NCBI GenBank assembly: GCA_045631425.1
Contig: JAZQUR010000105.1
Coordinates: 1 to 64,000, forward strand
Length of the DNA stretch: 64,000 nucleotides
Origin: Treponema_I sp045631425
GTDB taxonomy: Bacteria; Spirochaetota; Spirochaetia; Treponematales; Treponemataceae
Reading direction: 5' to 3'
Below, piece by piece: positions 53,020 to 61,804 of the stretch (its first letter is position 1; the number at the start of each line of letters is the position of its first letter). A program made the translations under genes and the position numbers. The notes under the pieces are model-generated. The model saw only the letters and a program-made list of their open reading frames with translations. It was not told the origin of the DNA and did not search any database.

Positions 53020-54171
53020 TTAATATATATAAAAACGGGTATCCAAGTTTCCACATTTAAGTGATTTTATACTTGTTGCCTTTTTACCAATAGATTCTTC
53101 AAACTTATCGTGAGATGTGATAAATCCCATGTTCCATCCTTCAAAAGAATCAAACAAACAAGCCATATCACCATAAAGTTCTATAGCCAAATCAGAATCA
53201 CCAATTCGCTCACCATAAGGCGGATTTGATAAAATCAAACCAGTTTCATAAGGTGCTTCGATATCTTTGAAATCCGCTTGTTCAAAATCCGGACGTTGGA
53301 TACGAGCATCGCTACCAATCAACTGCAAAGCACGTCCAGCTGTAACACAAGCGTGTTCTGCATTTAGTCTTGCTCTAGAAACTGCCACCGGGTCAATATC
53401 AGTTCCAGTAATGCGAGCTTCACATTCTGGGCGGATTTTCTCAGCTTCAGCCCGTTTGATTTCCAAAGCTCGTTCAGCATTGAAAATTGGTAAAGTTTCC
53501 AAAGCAAAGCGACGACCAAATCCCGGTGCCACATTATATGCATACAAAGCAGCTTCTATGGCCAATGTTCCAGAACCACAAAATGGGTCGTGAAGTGGAG
53601 TTTTTCTTCTCCAGCACATCATCTGCAACAAAACAGCCGCAGTTGTTTCACGAAGTGGCGCAACACCACCATCAGTTCTGTATCCACGGCGATTCAAAGG
53701 AGTTCCAGATAAATCAAGCAAAACCAAAACATTGTCATTATCAAGGTAAATACGAACTGTTGCTGTATCCCCAGTTTCTGGAAGAACATGCATTCGCCAG
53801 ATTTTTCCAAGTTTAGTGTAAATCGCCTTATGTGCCATAGATTGAATACTATGTTCAGAGTTCAATTTACTTTTATATGAACGAACTTTATCGATTACAA
53901 CCTTTACATCTTTCTTAAAATAATCTTGCCAATTAATTGCAACAATTCCGTCAAAAAGGGCATCAAAGTCTGTTGCTTTAAAATTACCTAATTGCAAAAA
54001 AATTCTGTCTGCACAGCGAAGACACAAATTTGAACGAAACATTCCGTCTTCATCACATGAAAACATAACACGCCCAGGAGCGCGACCTGTAGTTTTATAT
54101 CCTAATAATTTGATTTCATTGGAAAGGATTTTTTCAGCCCCAATTCCACATAATGCAACAAGATTTACCAT
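53020..54171 (-). CDS. RlmL-type 23S rRNA guanine-N2 methyltransferase
   Basis: The 383-residue protein has an N-terminal THUMP-containing half (about 45-155) and a Rossmann methyltransferase domain. The SAM-binding DPFCGSGTLAIEAA and the catalytic NPPYGER motif of N2-guanine methyltransferases are both visible. It corresponds to the N-terminal methyltransferase of RlmL or the YpsC group, without the RlmK half. TTGAAC-N17-TATTGT-N6-ATG gives a leaderless start. Confidence 0.87.
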   Translation of the reverse strand: MVNLVALCGIGAEKILSNEIKLLGYKTTGRAPGRVMFSCDEDGMFRSNLCLRCADRIFLQLGNFKATDFDALFDGIVAINWQDYFKKDVKVVIDKVRSYKSKLNSEHSIQSMAHKAIYTKLGKIWRMHVLPETGDTATVRIYLDNDNVLVLLDLSGTPLNRRGYRTDGGVAPLRETTAAVLLQMMCWRRKTPLHDPFCGSGTLAIEAALYAYNVAPGFGRRFALETLPIFNAERALEIKRAEAEKIRPECEARITGTDIDPVAVSRARLNAEHACVTAGRALQLIGSDARIQRPDFEQADFKDIEAPYETGLILSNPPYGERIGDSDLAIELYGDMACLFDSFEGWNMGFITSHDKFEESIGKKATSIKSLKCGNLDTRFYIY

Positions 54172-54177
54172 AACGAC

Positions 54178-54206
54178 ACAATAACATTTTCCATAAAATT
54201 GTTCAA
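54178..54206 (-). promoter_or_regulatory. Leaderless promoter of the rRNA methyltransferase gene
   Basis: On the minus strand TTGAAC (54206-54201), a 17-base spacer and TATTGT (54183-54178), six bases before the ATG at 54171. Confidence 0.6.
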
Positions 54207-54282
54207 ACTGTTTTTCAAATATTTATTAATTACTTCGATAAAATCCTTAAATCTTTTCCTTTTTAATTTGAAATTTATCCCT

Positions 54283-54288
54283 TATACT
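54283..54288 (+). promoter_or_regulatory. Leaderless promoter of glpK
   Basis: TATACT (54283-54288) is six bases before the ATG at 54295. No SD is present. Confidence 0.6.
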
Positions 54289-54294
54289 TAATGT

Positions 54295-55788
54295 ATGGCA
54301 AAAAAATACGTTATCGCCCTTGATCAGGGAACCACATCTTCACGAGCAATTATTTATGATAAAAATGCTCATCCTCTTGGTAGTGCTCAAAAAGAGTTCA
54401 CACAGTATTATCCAGAACCGGGCTGGGTTGAACATGACGCCGAAGAAATCTTCAAAAGTCAACTTAGCGTTATGCAGTCTGTTATTATCAACAATGACAT
54501 CAAAATGGATGAAATCGCTGCTATCGGAATAACAAATCAGCGTGAAACCGTTGTCCTCTGGGATAAAGAAACTGGAAAACCTGTGTACAACGCTATAGTT
54601 TGGCAATGTCGTCGAACAGCTCCTCTTTGCGAAAAATTGATTTCAGATGGTTACGAAGACATTATCCGAGAAAAAACTGGTTTAAAAATCGACGCTTATT
54701 TTTCTGGTACAAAAATCAAGTGGATTTTGGATAATGTTCCAGGTCTTAGGGAAAGAGCCGAAAGAGGCGAGATTCTTGCAGGAACTATTGATACTTGGCT
54801 TATCTGGAAACTTTCAGGTGGTTCTGTTCACGCCACAGACGTAACAAATGCAAGCCGTACAATGCTTTTTAATATCTATTCTCTTGATTGGGATTTAGAC
54901 TTGCTAAAACTTTTAGATGTTCCACGTTGCATTTTGCCAGAAGTAAAAGATTCTTCTTGTGTTTTCTGTACCACAGACGCTGATGTTTGTGGATTTTCCG
55001 TGCCTATCGCCTCAGCCATCGGTGACCAACAGTCTGCACTTTTCGGACAAGGCTGTTTCAAAAAAGGTGATGCAAAAAACACTTACGGAACCGGCTGTTT
55101 TATGCTGATGAATACAGGCAATTCCCCAGTTGTTTCTAAACAACTTTTAACAACTATCGCCCTAGGAATGAAAGGCGAAGTTCAGTACGCCCTAGAAGGT
55201 AGCGTTTTCATAGGCGGCGCTGTTATAAAATGGCTTCGTGATGAACTTGAACTTATTTCAACTGCACCAGAAGTTGACCGCCTAGCCGAATCAGTTCCCG
55301 ACACAAATGGCGCATACCTTGTACCAGCCTTTGTTGGACTTGGCACTCCTTACTGGGATATGTACGCTCGTGGCACCATCGTTGGCCTTACTCGTGGGGT
55401 AAAAAAAGCCCACATTTGTCGAGCTGCACTAGAAGGAATCGCTTACCAAGTAAAAGACGTTCTAGAAACAATGATAAAAGACTCTGGAACTCCAATTAAT
55501 TCCCTAAATGTTGATGGTGGTGCTTGTGTTTCAAACATTATGATGCAATTCCAAGCAGACATTCTTAACACAAAGGTACATCGTCCAAAAAACGTAGAAA
55601 CTACTGCATTGGGAGCAGCCTATCTCGCTGGTCTTGCAACTGGTTTCTGGAAGTCAAAAGAGGAAATCATCAACCGAAGAGAAACTGATAAACTTTTTGA
55701 ACCAGACATGACAGAAGAAAAGCGAACAGCTTTGTGCGATGGCTGGAAAAAAGCAGTTCAGCGTTCTCTAAATTGGGAAGAATCCTAA
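54295..55788 (+). CDS. glpK: Glycerol kinase
   Basis: The 497-residue FGGY kinase phosphorylates glycerol with ATP to glycerol 3-phosphate. It opens with IALDQGTTSSRAI and contains NQRETVVLWD, GDQQSALFGQ and DGGACVSNIMMQFQAD. Length is normal. It heads a four-gene cluster for glycerol 3-phosphate oxidation (18 bp to the next frame's GGAGGA region), so glycerol is likely a carbon or lipid source. Confidence 0.96.
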   Translation: MAKKYVIALDQGTTSSRAIIYDKNAHPLGSAQKEFTQYYPEPGWVEHDAEEIFKSQLSVMQSVIINNDIKMDEIAAIGITNQRETVVLWDKETGKPVYNAIVWQCRRTAPLCEKLISDGYEDIIREKTGLKIDAYFSGTKIKWILDNVPGLRERAERGEILAGTIDTWLIWKLSGGSVHATDVTNASRTMLFNIYSLDWDLDLLKLLDVPRCILPEVKDSSCVFCTTDADVCGFSVPIASAIGDQQSALFGQGCFKKGDAKNTYGTGCFMLMNTGNSPVVSKQLLTTIALGMKGEVQYALEGSVFIGGAVIKWLRDELELISTAPEVDRLAESVPDTNGAYLVPAFVGLGTPYWDMYARGTIVGLTRGVKKAHICRAALEGIAYQVKDVLETMIKDSGTPINSLNVDGGACVSNIMMQFQADILNTKVHRPKNVETTALGAAYLAGLATGFWKSKEEIINRRETDKLFEPDMTEEKRTALCDGWKKAVQRSLNWEES

Positions 55789-55827
55789 AATCATCAAAAA
55801 AGTGAATTGCTAATTTTTGGAGGAAAA

Positions 55828-57279
55828 ATGATTTACGACGTTACAATTATCGGAGCTGGAATAGTTGGAGCTTCTATTGCAAGAGAATTGTCTAGATATA
55901 ATCTAAAAATCGCCATTGTAGAGCAAAACTCAGATGTATCAACTGGCACTTCAAAAGCAAATTCTGGAATCGTTCATAGTGGCTACGATCCAGAGCCAAC
56001 TTCTTTGATGGCAAAACTCAATGTGGAAGGCTCAAAGCTTTACCCAAAATGGGCAGAAGAACTACACTTTGACTACAAAAACATTGGTTCCCTTGTTATT
56101 GCATTTTCAGATGAAGACTTAAAGCACATAGAAACATTATTTCAGCGTGGTAAAGAAAATGGCGTTGAAAATATGAAATTGCTTTCAAAAGAAGAACTTT
56201 TAGAAATCGAACCAAATATCAATCCAGAAGCTGTGGGCGCCCTACTTGCAGAAACTGCTGGAATTATCTCCCCATATCAAGCGACTTGGGCCATTGCAGA
56301 AAACGCTGTGGAAAACGGCGCAAAAATCTTCCTAGAAACAAAAGTGCATAACATCACCAAAACTGATAATTGGATTGTTCACACTGGAAAAGGCGATATT
56401 GAAACTCACTATTTGATAAATGCGGCTGGTCTTTTTGCAGACAAAATCAGCAAAATGGCTGGTGCTCGAAATTTTGTGATAAAACCAAGAAAAGGCGAAT
56501 ACTTTTTGTTGGATAACAATGTTGGTAACTTGTGCAAACACACAATCTTCCAAACACCAGATGCTTTTGGAAAAGGTGTTCTTGTTACCCCAACTGTAGA
56601 CGGAAATATTTTGGTTGGCCCAAGTGCAGAAGATTCCCAAGACAAAACCGACACATCTACAAGTCGTCCTTTCCAAGATTTGATAATGGACAAAGCCGAA
56701 AAATCTATCCCAAATATCCCACGTCGAAACATTATCAATTCTTTTGCAGGAGTTAGAGCCATTCCTTACGATGAAGAAACTGGTAATAAAATATCAGATT
56801 TTATCATTGAAGAAGATGCAAATCAAAAAGGCTTTATCAATGTAGCAGGAATTTGTTCCCCAGGATTAACAGCAGCACCAGCCATCGGGAAATACGTTGC
56901 TGAACTTCTCAAAAAATCTGGCCTAAATCTTTCCGAAAACAAAGATTTCATCCCAATAAGAAAAGGCATAGACAACTTTTTCACAGCAACACCTGAAAAA
57001 CAACAGCAACTCATCGAAGAAAATCCACTTTACGGAAGAATCATCTGTCGCTGTGAAATGATAACAGAAGCTGAAATCGTAAAAGCCATTCACTCTACAA
57101 TCGGAGCAAAAGATTTAGACGGCATAAAACGCCGCGTTCGTGCCGGAATGGGAAGATGTCAAAGTGGTTTTTGCTCTCCAAAAATCACTGCAATTCTAAG
57201 TCGAGAACTAAATATCCCTCTAACATCTGTTACAAAAATGGGTGGAAGTTCTTATATCCTAAACACACAAACAAGATGA
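55828..57279 (+). CDS. Glycerol-3-phosphate dehydrogenase, GlpA-like FAD protein with BFD [2Fe-2S] domain
   Basis: The ATG at 55828 follows GGAGGAAAA, giving 483 residues; upstream in-frame codons lack support. The N-terminus has the FAD Rossmann motif IIGAGIVGASIARELS and a DAO fold with NSGIVHSGYD. The C-terminus (about 395-470) carries a BFD-like Fe-S domain: CRCEMI and GRCQSGFC, four Cys. This is the GlpA/GlpO-like enzyme of clostridial and spirochaetal glp operons, oxidising glycerol 3-phosphate to dihydroxyacetone phosphate. Confidence 0.88.
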   Translation: MIYDVTIIGAGIVGASIARELSRYNLKIAIVEQNSDVSTGTSKANSGIVHSGYDPEPTSLMAKLNVEGSKLYPKWAEELHFDYKNIGSLVIAFSDEDLKHIETLFQRGKENGVENMKLLSKEELLEIEPNINPEAVGALLAETAGIISPYQATWAIAENAVENGAKIFLETKVHNITKTDNWIVHTGKGDIETHYLINAAGLFADKISKMAGARNFVIKPRKGEYFLLDNNVGNLCKHTIFQTPDAFGKGVLVTPTVDGNILVGPSAEDSQDKTDTSTSRPFQDLIMDKAEKSIPNIPRRNIINSFAGVRAIPYDEETGNKISDFIIEEDANQKGFINVAGICSPGLTAAPAIGKYVAELLKKSGLNLSENKDFIPIRKGIDNFFTATPEKQQQLIEENPLYGRIICRCEMITEAEIVKAIHSTIGAKDLDGIKRRVRAGMGRCQSGFCSPKITAILSRELNIPLTSVTKMGGSSYILNTQTR

Positions 57280-57286
57280 GGCAAAT

Positions 57287-58603
57287 ATGAATACTGTAAA
57301 TTATGATATTGTAATTATCGGTGGAGGACCAGCCGGTCTTGCTGCTGCAATAGAAGCAAAAAAAACTGGAACTGATAAAATCCTCATTTTAGAAAGAGAT
57401 ACACGCCTTGGTGGTATTCTTCTTCAGTGTATTCACAACGGATTTGGATTGCATCACTTTGGGGAAGAACTAACTGGTCCAGAATACGCCCACAGATTTG
57501 TTGAAGAAGCAAAATCACTTGGAATTGATTACAAAGTTGATACTATGGTTTTAGATATTTCCACATTTCCTGTGGAAAACTCAGACACACCTGTTCATGT
57601 TGTAAATGCTATTAACACAAAAGACGGGATTTTATCCATTCAAACAAAAGCTATTGTTCTCGCTATGGGATGTCGCGAAAGAACTCGTGGCGCCTTGGTT
57701 ATTCCTGGAACTCGTCCAGCAGGTATTTTTACAGCAGGTTCTGTTCAACGATTTGTAAACATTGACGGATATCTTCCTGGAAAAAAAGTTGTTATCCTAG
57801 GTTCTGGGGATATTGGGCTGATTATGGCTCGTCGTCTTACTTTAGAAGGCGCTGATGTAAAACTTGTTTGCGAAGTTATGCCATTTTCTGCAGGTCTTAC
57901 CCGAAACATTATCCAATGTGTAGAAAATTTTAACATCCCACTAAAATTTAGCCATACAATTACAGAAATCCACGGAAAAGAAAGGGTAGAAGGCGTTACC
58001 GTTTCCCAAGTTGATAAATACAGAAAACCAATTCCAGGAACTGAAGAATTTATCCCTTGTGACACACTGCTTTTATCAGTTGGGCTTATCCCCGAAAACG
58101 AAATTTCTACAAAATGCGGTGTTGCAACTGATTCTGCAACTTCAGGTCCTATCGTTAATCAAAATATGGAAACCTCAATCAAAGGTATTTTCGCTTGTGG
58201 CAACACAGTTCATGTCCACGACCTTGTAGACTTTGTTACAGCAGAAAGCCTTACCGCAGGAAAGAGCGCTAGTCTTTACGTGCAGGGCAAAAACCCAGCA
58301 AATACTCGAAATGTAACCTTACGTGCAGGAAATCGCGTTCGATACACAGTTCCACAACATTTGGACTTACCAATAAATCAGGAAGAAACACAAGACAAGC
58401 TTAAAATCATGTTCCGTTCCACAGACGTTTATCGTGATGTGCAAATTGTGGTTTACTCCGAAACCCAACGAATAAAAGCCCAAAAGAAAAAGATTATTCG
58501 TCCGGGAGAAATGCAAGTTGTTGAACTAAACCAAAGCCAAATCAATATGATAAAAGGCAATATTACCGTAACCATCGAGCTACCAGAGGAGGATGTAGAA
58601 TAA
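57287..58603 (+). CDS. FAD/NAD(P)-dependent oxidoreductase of the glp operon
   Basis: The 438-residue flavoprotein has two dinucleotide-binding motifs, IIGGGPAGLAAAIEA near the N-terminus and VILGSGDIGLIMARRL (about 165-180). It also has CRERTRGA and a GIFACGN segment. It belongs to the pyridine nucleotide-disulfide oxidoreductase group that lies between GlpA-like and DUF1667 proteins in many anaerobes. It probably passes electrons from the dehydrogenase to NAD(P) or a quinone-like acceptor. It starts seven bases after the previous stop. Confidence 0.85.
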   Translation: MNTVNYDIVIIGGGPAGLAAAIEAKKTGTDKILILERDTRLGGILLQCIHNGFGLHHFGEELTGPEYAHRFVEEAKSLGIDYKVDTMVLDISTFPVENSDTPVHVVNAINTKDGILSIQTKAIVLAMGCRERTRGALVIPGTRPAGIFTAGSVQRFVNIDGYLPGKKVVILGSGDIGLIMARRLTLEGADVKLVCEVMPFSAGLTRNIIQCVENFNIPLKFSHTITEIHGKERVEGVTVSQVDKYRKPIPGTEEFIPCDTLLLSVGLIPENEISTKCGVATDSATSGPIVNQNMETSIKGIFACGNTVHVHDLVDFVTAESLTAGKSASLYVQGKNPANTRNVTLRAGNRVRYTVPQHLDLPINQEETQDKLKIMFRSTDVYRDVQIVVYSETQRIKAQKKKIIRPGEMQVVELNQSQINMIKGNITVTIELPEEDVE

Positions 58604-58977
58604 TGACTGAAAAAATCACTCAAACTTGTATCATTTGTCCAATGGGATGCAACATGGAAGTTACTTTGGACAGAGAAAAGGGAATTGTGGAAAATGTTTT
58701 GGACAATGGCTGTCCACGTGGTGCAAAATACGCAGAAAAAGAACTTCTAAATCCAACTAGAACGCTTACCACCACTATAAAAGTTCTACAAGGAAACTTA
58801 GCTGTTGTTCCAGTAAAATCAAAAGATGAGCTACCCAAAGATAAACTTCTTCAATACATGGAAGTTATTCGCAGAACTTCTGTAAAAGCCCCTATCAAAG
58901 TAGGTGATATTTTGATAAAAGACATTCTCGGTTCTGGAATCGATATTGTGGCTTGTGCTGATGTAGAGAGAGACTAA
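58603..58977 (+). CDS. DUF1667 Cys-rich protein of the glp operon
   Basis: The 124-residue protein shares one base with the preceding stop (TAATG). A Cys cluster, CIICPMGC and NGCPRG, probably binds zinc or an Fe-S cluster. DUF1667 proteins almost always follow the two flavoproteins of this operon type and are presumed to be a third subunit of the electron-transfer complex. Confidence 0.88.
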   Translation: MTEKITQTCIICPMGCNMEVTLDREKGIVENVLDNGCPRGAKYAEKELLNPTRTLTTTIKVLQGNLAVVPVKSKDELPKDKLLQYMEVIRRTSVKAPIKVGDILIKDILGSGIDIVACADVERD

Positions 58978-59068
58978 AAAAGTTTCTCCTAAAAGACTTT
59001 TTTTCTACACGAATTACTATTCTTTTTGTATTTTCAGTGTATATAAAAAAACTTTTCTTTTAGGAGAA
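58976..59068 (+). promoter_or_regulatory. Weak terminator whose loop can pair with the downstream SD
   Basis: AAAAAGT/ACTTTTT (about 58977-58983 with 58996-59002) followed by T forms a short terminator after the glp operon. TTCTCCTAAAAGA (58984-58996) is a perfect 13-base complement of TCTTTTAGGAGAA (59056-59068), which contains the SD of the next gene. Confidence 0.6.
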
Positions 59069-59072
59069 CATT

Positions 59073-59774
59073 ATGAAAAAGTTATTATCAGTCCTACTAA
59101 TTCTTGCTTTAGGATTAGTAGTTTATGCCCAAGACTACGACTATGGCGTAAATGACGAAATTCCATCACAAGACTTTACATTGTTTTATGTTGGAGCAGA
59201 AATTGGTGCTAGTACAATTAACAATCTAGCAATCAACGATGGAAGTGGTTTCGCTTTCTCTATTTCCCCACTTATTGGTGGTGAAATTAGCCCAGTTCTA
59301 GGTATTCGCCCATTTAGTAACACAAATATGGCGGTAGAAATCAATGTCTTAGTAGATAACCTAGATTATATCGCCTTTAACGCTGGGATAAATAATTCTG
59401 ATGTAAAGTTTACTTCTGAAATTATTAGCCCACAAATTTTGGCAATTTACACTTTCGGTGGTGGACACATTAGACCATTCTCAGGATTGGGATTCGGCGC
59501 AAACTTTAACTCACTTTTAGTTGAAGCAAAAACCCTTGATACAGACGGCTCTCTAAAAACAGAAACCACAACTTATGACATTAACACATCTTTCAGTATG
59601 GTCTTAAAATCTGGTGTAAAATTCAGCATTCCTAGAACAAACTTTGATCTTTACGCCTTTGGCCGCTATAACGTGAACTTCCCAACAAAAATCACTTACA
59701 ACAATCAAAGCGTAGAATCTTTGATGAACTCATCAAATCTTTCTGTAGCAGTAGGTGCAGTATTTAACTTCTAG
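59073..59774 (+). CDS. Outer-membrane beta-barrel protein
   Basis: The 233-residue protein has a signal peptide (MKKLLSVLLILALGLVVYAQ) and alternating amphipathic strands with Gly-rich turns. It ends in an aromatic residue (VGAVFNF), typical of small outer-membrane barrels (OMP_b-brl). No closer family is recognised. AGGAGA precedes the ATG. TATATA at about 59040-59045 would serve as its own -10, starting RNA near 59052. Confidence 0.75.
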   Translation: MKKLLSVLLILALGLVVYAQDYDYGVNDEIPSQDFTLFYVGAEIGASTINNLAINDGSGFAFSISPLIGGEISPVLGIRPFSNTNMAVEINVLVDNLDYIAFNAGINNSDVKFTSEIISPQILAIYTFGGGHIRPFSGLGFGANFNSLLVEAKTLDTDGSLKTETTTYDINTSFSMVLKSGVKFSIPRTNFDLYAFGRYNVNFPTKITYNNQSVESLMNSSNLSVAVGAVFNF

Positions 59775-59801
59775 TTGATTTCTAACCAAATTAACAAACT
59801 T

Positions 59802-59854
59802 AGGTTGCCTAACTTTCTTATCTTTTTTGAAGATTTTTAGGCAACCTTTTTTTT
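59802..59854 (+). terminator. Terminator after the barrel protein
   Basis: AGGTTGCCTAA (59802-59812) pairs with TTAGGCAACCT (59837-59847) and is followed by T residues. Confidence 0.92.
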
Positions 59855-59890
59855 ATCTTTTTCCCGATCAAAACCCGCTTTCAATCCCCA

Positions 59891-59948
59891 CAAATACAAA
59901 AGGATATTTCACTTAAACCCTCCAATAATTGTAGAACCGAAATAAATT
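59891..59948. repeat. Palindromic repeat copy C (diverged)
   Basis: It shares TTTCACTTAAACCCT and TTGTAGAACC-GAAATAAA with copies A and B, and CACAAATACA with the flank of copy B. It lacks the GGTCAAGGGACG target and so is not predicted to be used by the IS. Confidence 0.7.
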
Positions 59949-60025
59949 CCTTCATTAACTTGATATTTGTATCAATAGTTTGATATAATTGATTATCTTG
60001 TTTTAATGAATTTAAGAGGATAAAA

Positions 60026-61750
60026 ATGCCTAAAATTGAAGTAAATGAAAAGTTATTTTTTAACTTACTAGAAACAAAATATGACTATGACACACTAGAA
60101 GAAAAACTCACTTGTGCAAAAGCTGAATTAGACGAAAAAGCTGATGAAGCTCTTCCTGAAAATGAACGCACAATCAAAATTGAGTTAAACGATACAAACC
60201 GCCCAGACCTTTGGTCAACAGCTGGTGTTGCACGCCAACTTCGCCAAAAAAATGGTGGAACAACTGCTGATTACAGCAAATTCCTTTCATCAAAAGGTAA
60301 TCTAAAAGACTACGGAAATCGCGTTGTAAACGTTGAACCAGGACTAGAAGAAGTTCGTCCATACATGACAGCTTTCGTTATTTCTGGAAAACCAATCGAC
60401 GAACCAATGCTTCTTGATATTATCCAAACTCAAGAAAAACTTTGCTGGAACTACGGAAGAAAACGCCGCTCAATTTCTATGGGTGTTTACCGTTCAGCTC
60501 AAATTGAATGGCCAGTTAAATATCACCCTGTAGATCCAGATAAAACATCTTTTGTGCCACTTGCATATGAAGAAAAAATGACTTGTCGTCAAATTCTTAC
60601 AGACCATCCAAAAGGAAAAGAATTCGGTTGGATTCTAAAAGACGCAAAAGTTTTCCCTCTATTGTCTGATGCAAAGGGCGAAACAATGTCTATGGCACCA
60701 ATTATCAACAGTGCAACATTAGGTGCTGTTCAAGTTGGGGACAAAGACCTTATGGTAGAAATGACAGGTACAGATATGCCAGGTCTTCTACTTGCTACAA
60801 TGATTGTTGCTTGTGACTTCGCTGATGCTGGTTACGAAATCTTACCAGTTTGTGTAAAACACCCTTATGATACAGGATTTGGTAAAGAAATCGTTACTCC
60901 ATATTATTTCCAAGACACAACAAAAGCATCTCTAAATGCTATCAACAAACGTCTTGGTTCATCTCTTACTGCAGAAGAAGCTGTAAAAGCTATCAACTTG
61001 ATGGGAAGCACAGCTACAACTGAAGCAAAAGGCGATGACACAATTATTACAGTAACTCCACCACCTTACAGAAATGACTTCCTACACGAAGTTGACGTTG
61101 CAGAAGACGTTATGTGTGGTATGGATTTATCATTCTTCGGACCAGAACGTCCACGTGACTTCACAATCGGACGTCTACTACCTGTAACACTTTTAAGCCG
61201 AAAAACAAAAGAGCTTATGGTTGGTATGGGCTACCAAGAAATGATTTTCAACTACCTAGGTTCAAAAAAAGATTATATCGATAATATGTGTATCGAAGGT
61301 AACGACGTTATTGAAATCTCAAACCCAATGAGTGAAAACTATCAGTTTGTACGCCCTTCTATCATTCCATCATTGTTGAATGCTGAAGCTGGTTCTGCAA
61401 ACGCTGTTTATCCTCACAAAATCTTTGAAACTGGTAAAATCGCTTTCTTGTGTGAAGAAGAAAACACAGGAACTCGCACACGCCAAAATCTAGGATTTGT
61501 AACAGCTGCTGCTGATACAAACTTTAACACAGTTGCTTCAGAAGTTGCCACATTGCTTCACTTCTTAGACTACGAATACAACGTTGCAGAAGCTGAGGAT
61601 CCACGTTTTATCCCTGGACGCCAAGCAAAAATCCTAAAAGATGGAAAAGCAATCGGTATTTTCGGAGAAATCCACCCACAAGTTTTGGAAAACTGGCAAA
61701 TCACAGTGCCTTGTACAGCTTGTGAACTAGATTTAGAAGAACTTCTATAA
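60026..61750 (+). CDS. pheT: Phenylalanine-tRNA ligase beta subunit, archaeal/eukaryal type
   Basis: The 574-residue protein is the short archaeal-type beta subunit, not the roughly 800-residue bacterial one with tRNA-binding and anticodon-binding extensions. It has a B3/B4 editing region in the first half, the B5 segment with PPYRNDFLHEVDVAEDV, and the catalytic-like core YQEMIFNYLGS and ISNPMSENYQFVRPS. Spirochaetes are known to have this form. AAGAGGAT precedes the ATG. The alpha subunit gene is not adjacent, which is unusual since pheS and pheT are often linked. Confidence 0.93.
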   Translation: MPKIEVNEKLFFNLLETKYDYDTLEEKLTCAKAELDEKADEALPENERTIKIELNDTNRPDLWSTAGVARQLRQKNGGTTADYSKFLSSKGNLKDYGNRVVNVEPGLEEVRPYMTAFVISGKPIDEPMLLDIIQTQEKLCWNYGRKRRSISMGVYRSAQIEWPVKYHPVDPDKTSFVPLAYEEKMTCRQILTDHPKGKEFGWILKDAKVFPLLSDAKGETMSMAPIINSATLGAVQVGDKDLMVEMTGTDMPGLLLATMIVACDFADAGYEILPVCVKHPYDTGFGKEIVTPYYFQDTTKASLNAINKRLGSSLTAEEAVKAINLMGSTATTEAKGDDTIITVTPPPYRNDFLHEVDVAEDVMCGMDLSFFGPERPRDFTIGRLLPVTLLSRKTKELMVGMGYQEMIFNYLGSKKDYIDNMCIEGNDVIEISNPMSENYQFVRPSIIPSLLNAEAGSANAVYPHKIFETGKIAFLCEEENTGTRTRQNLGFVTAAADTNFNTVASEVATLLHFLDYEYNVAEAEDPRFIPGRQAKILKDGKAIGIFGEIHPQVLENWQITVPCTACELDLEELL

Positions 61751-61755
61751 TTGAT

Positions 61756-61790
61756 AAAAGCCCTTTACCTTTACGGTTTAGGGCTTTTTT
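61756..61790 (+). terminator. pheT terminator overlapping the next promoter
   Basis: AAAAGCCCT (61756-61764) pairs with AGGGCTTTT (61780-61788) and is followed by T. The -35 of the DTW gene lies in its loop. Confidence 0.88.
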
Positions 61791-61798
61791 GTTATGCT
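61770..61798 (+). promoter_or_regulatory. Leaderless promoter of the DTW gene
   Basis: TTTACG (61770-61775), a 17-bp spacer and TATGCT (61793-61798) lie six bases before the ATG at 61805. Confidence 0.6.
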
Positions 61799-61804
61799 AA
61801 CCAA

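Noticed and set aside
33246..59948. The three TTTCACTTAAACCC repeats as CRISPR remnants
   Set aside because: They are single dispersed copies with no spacers and no cas genes.
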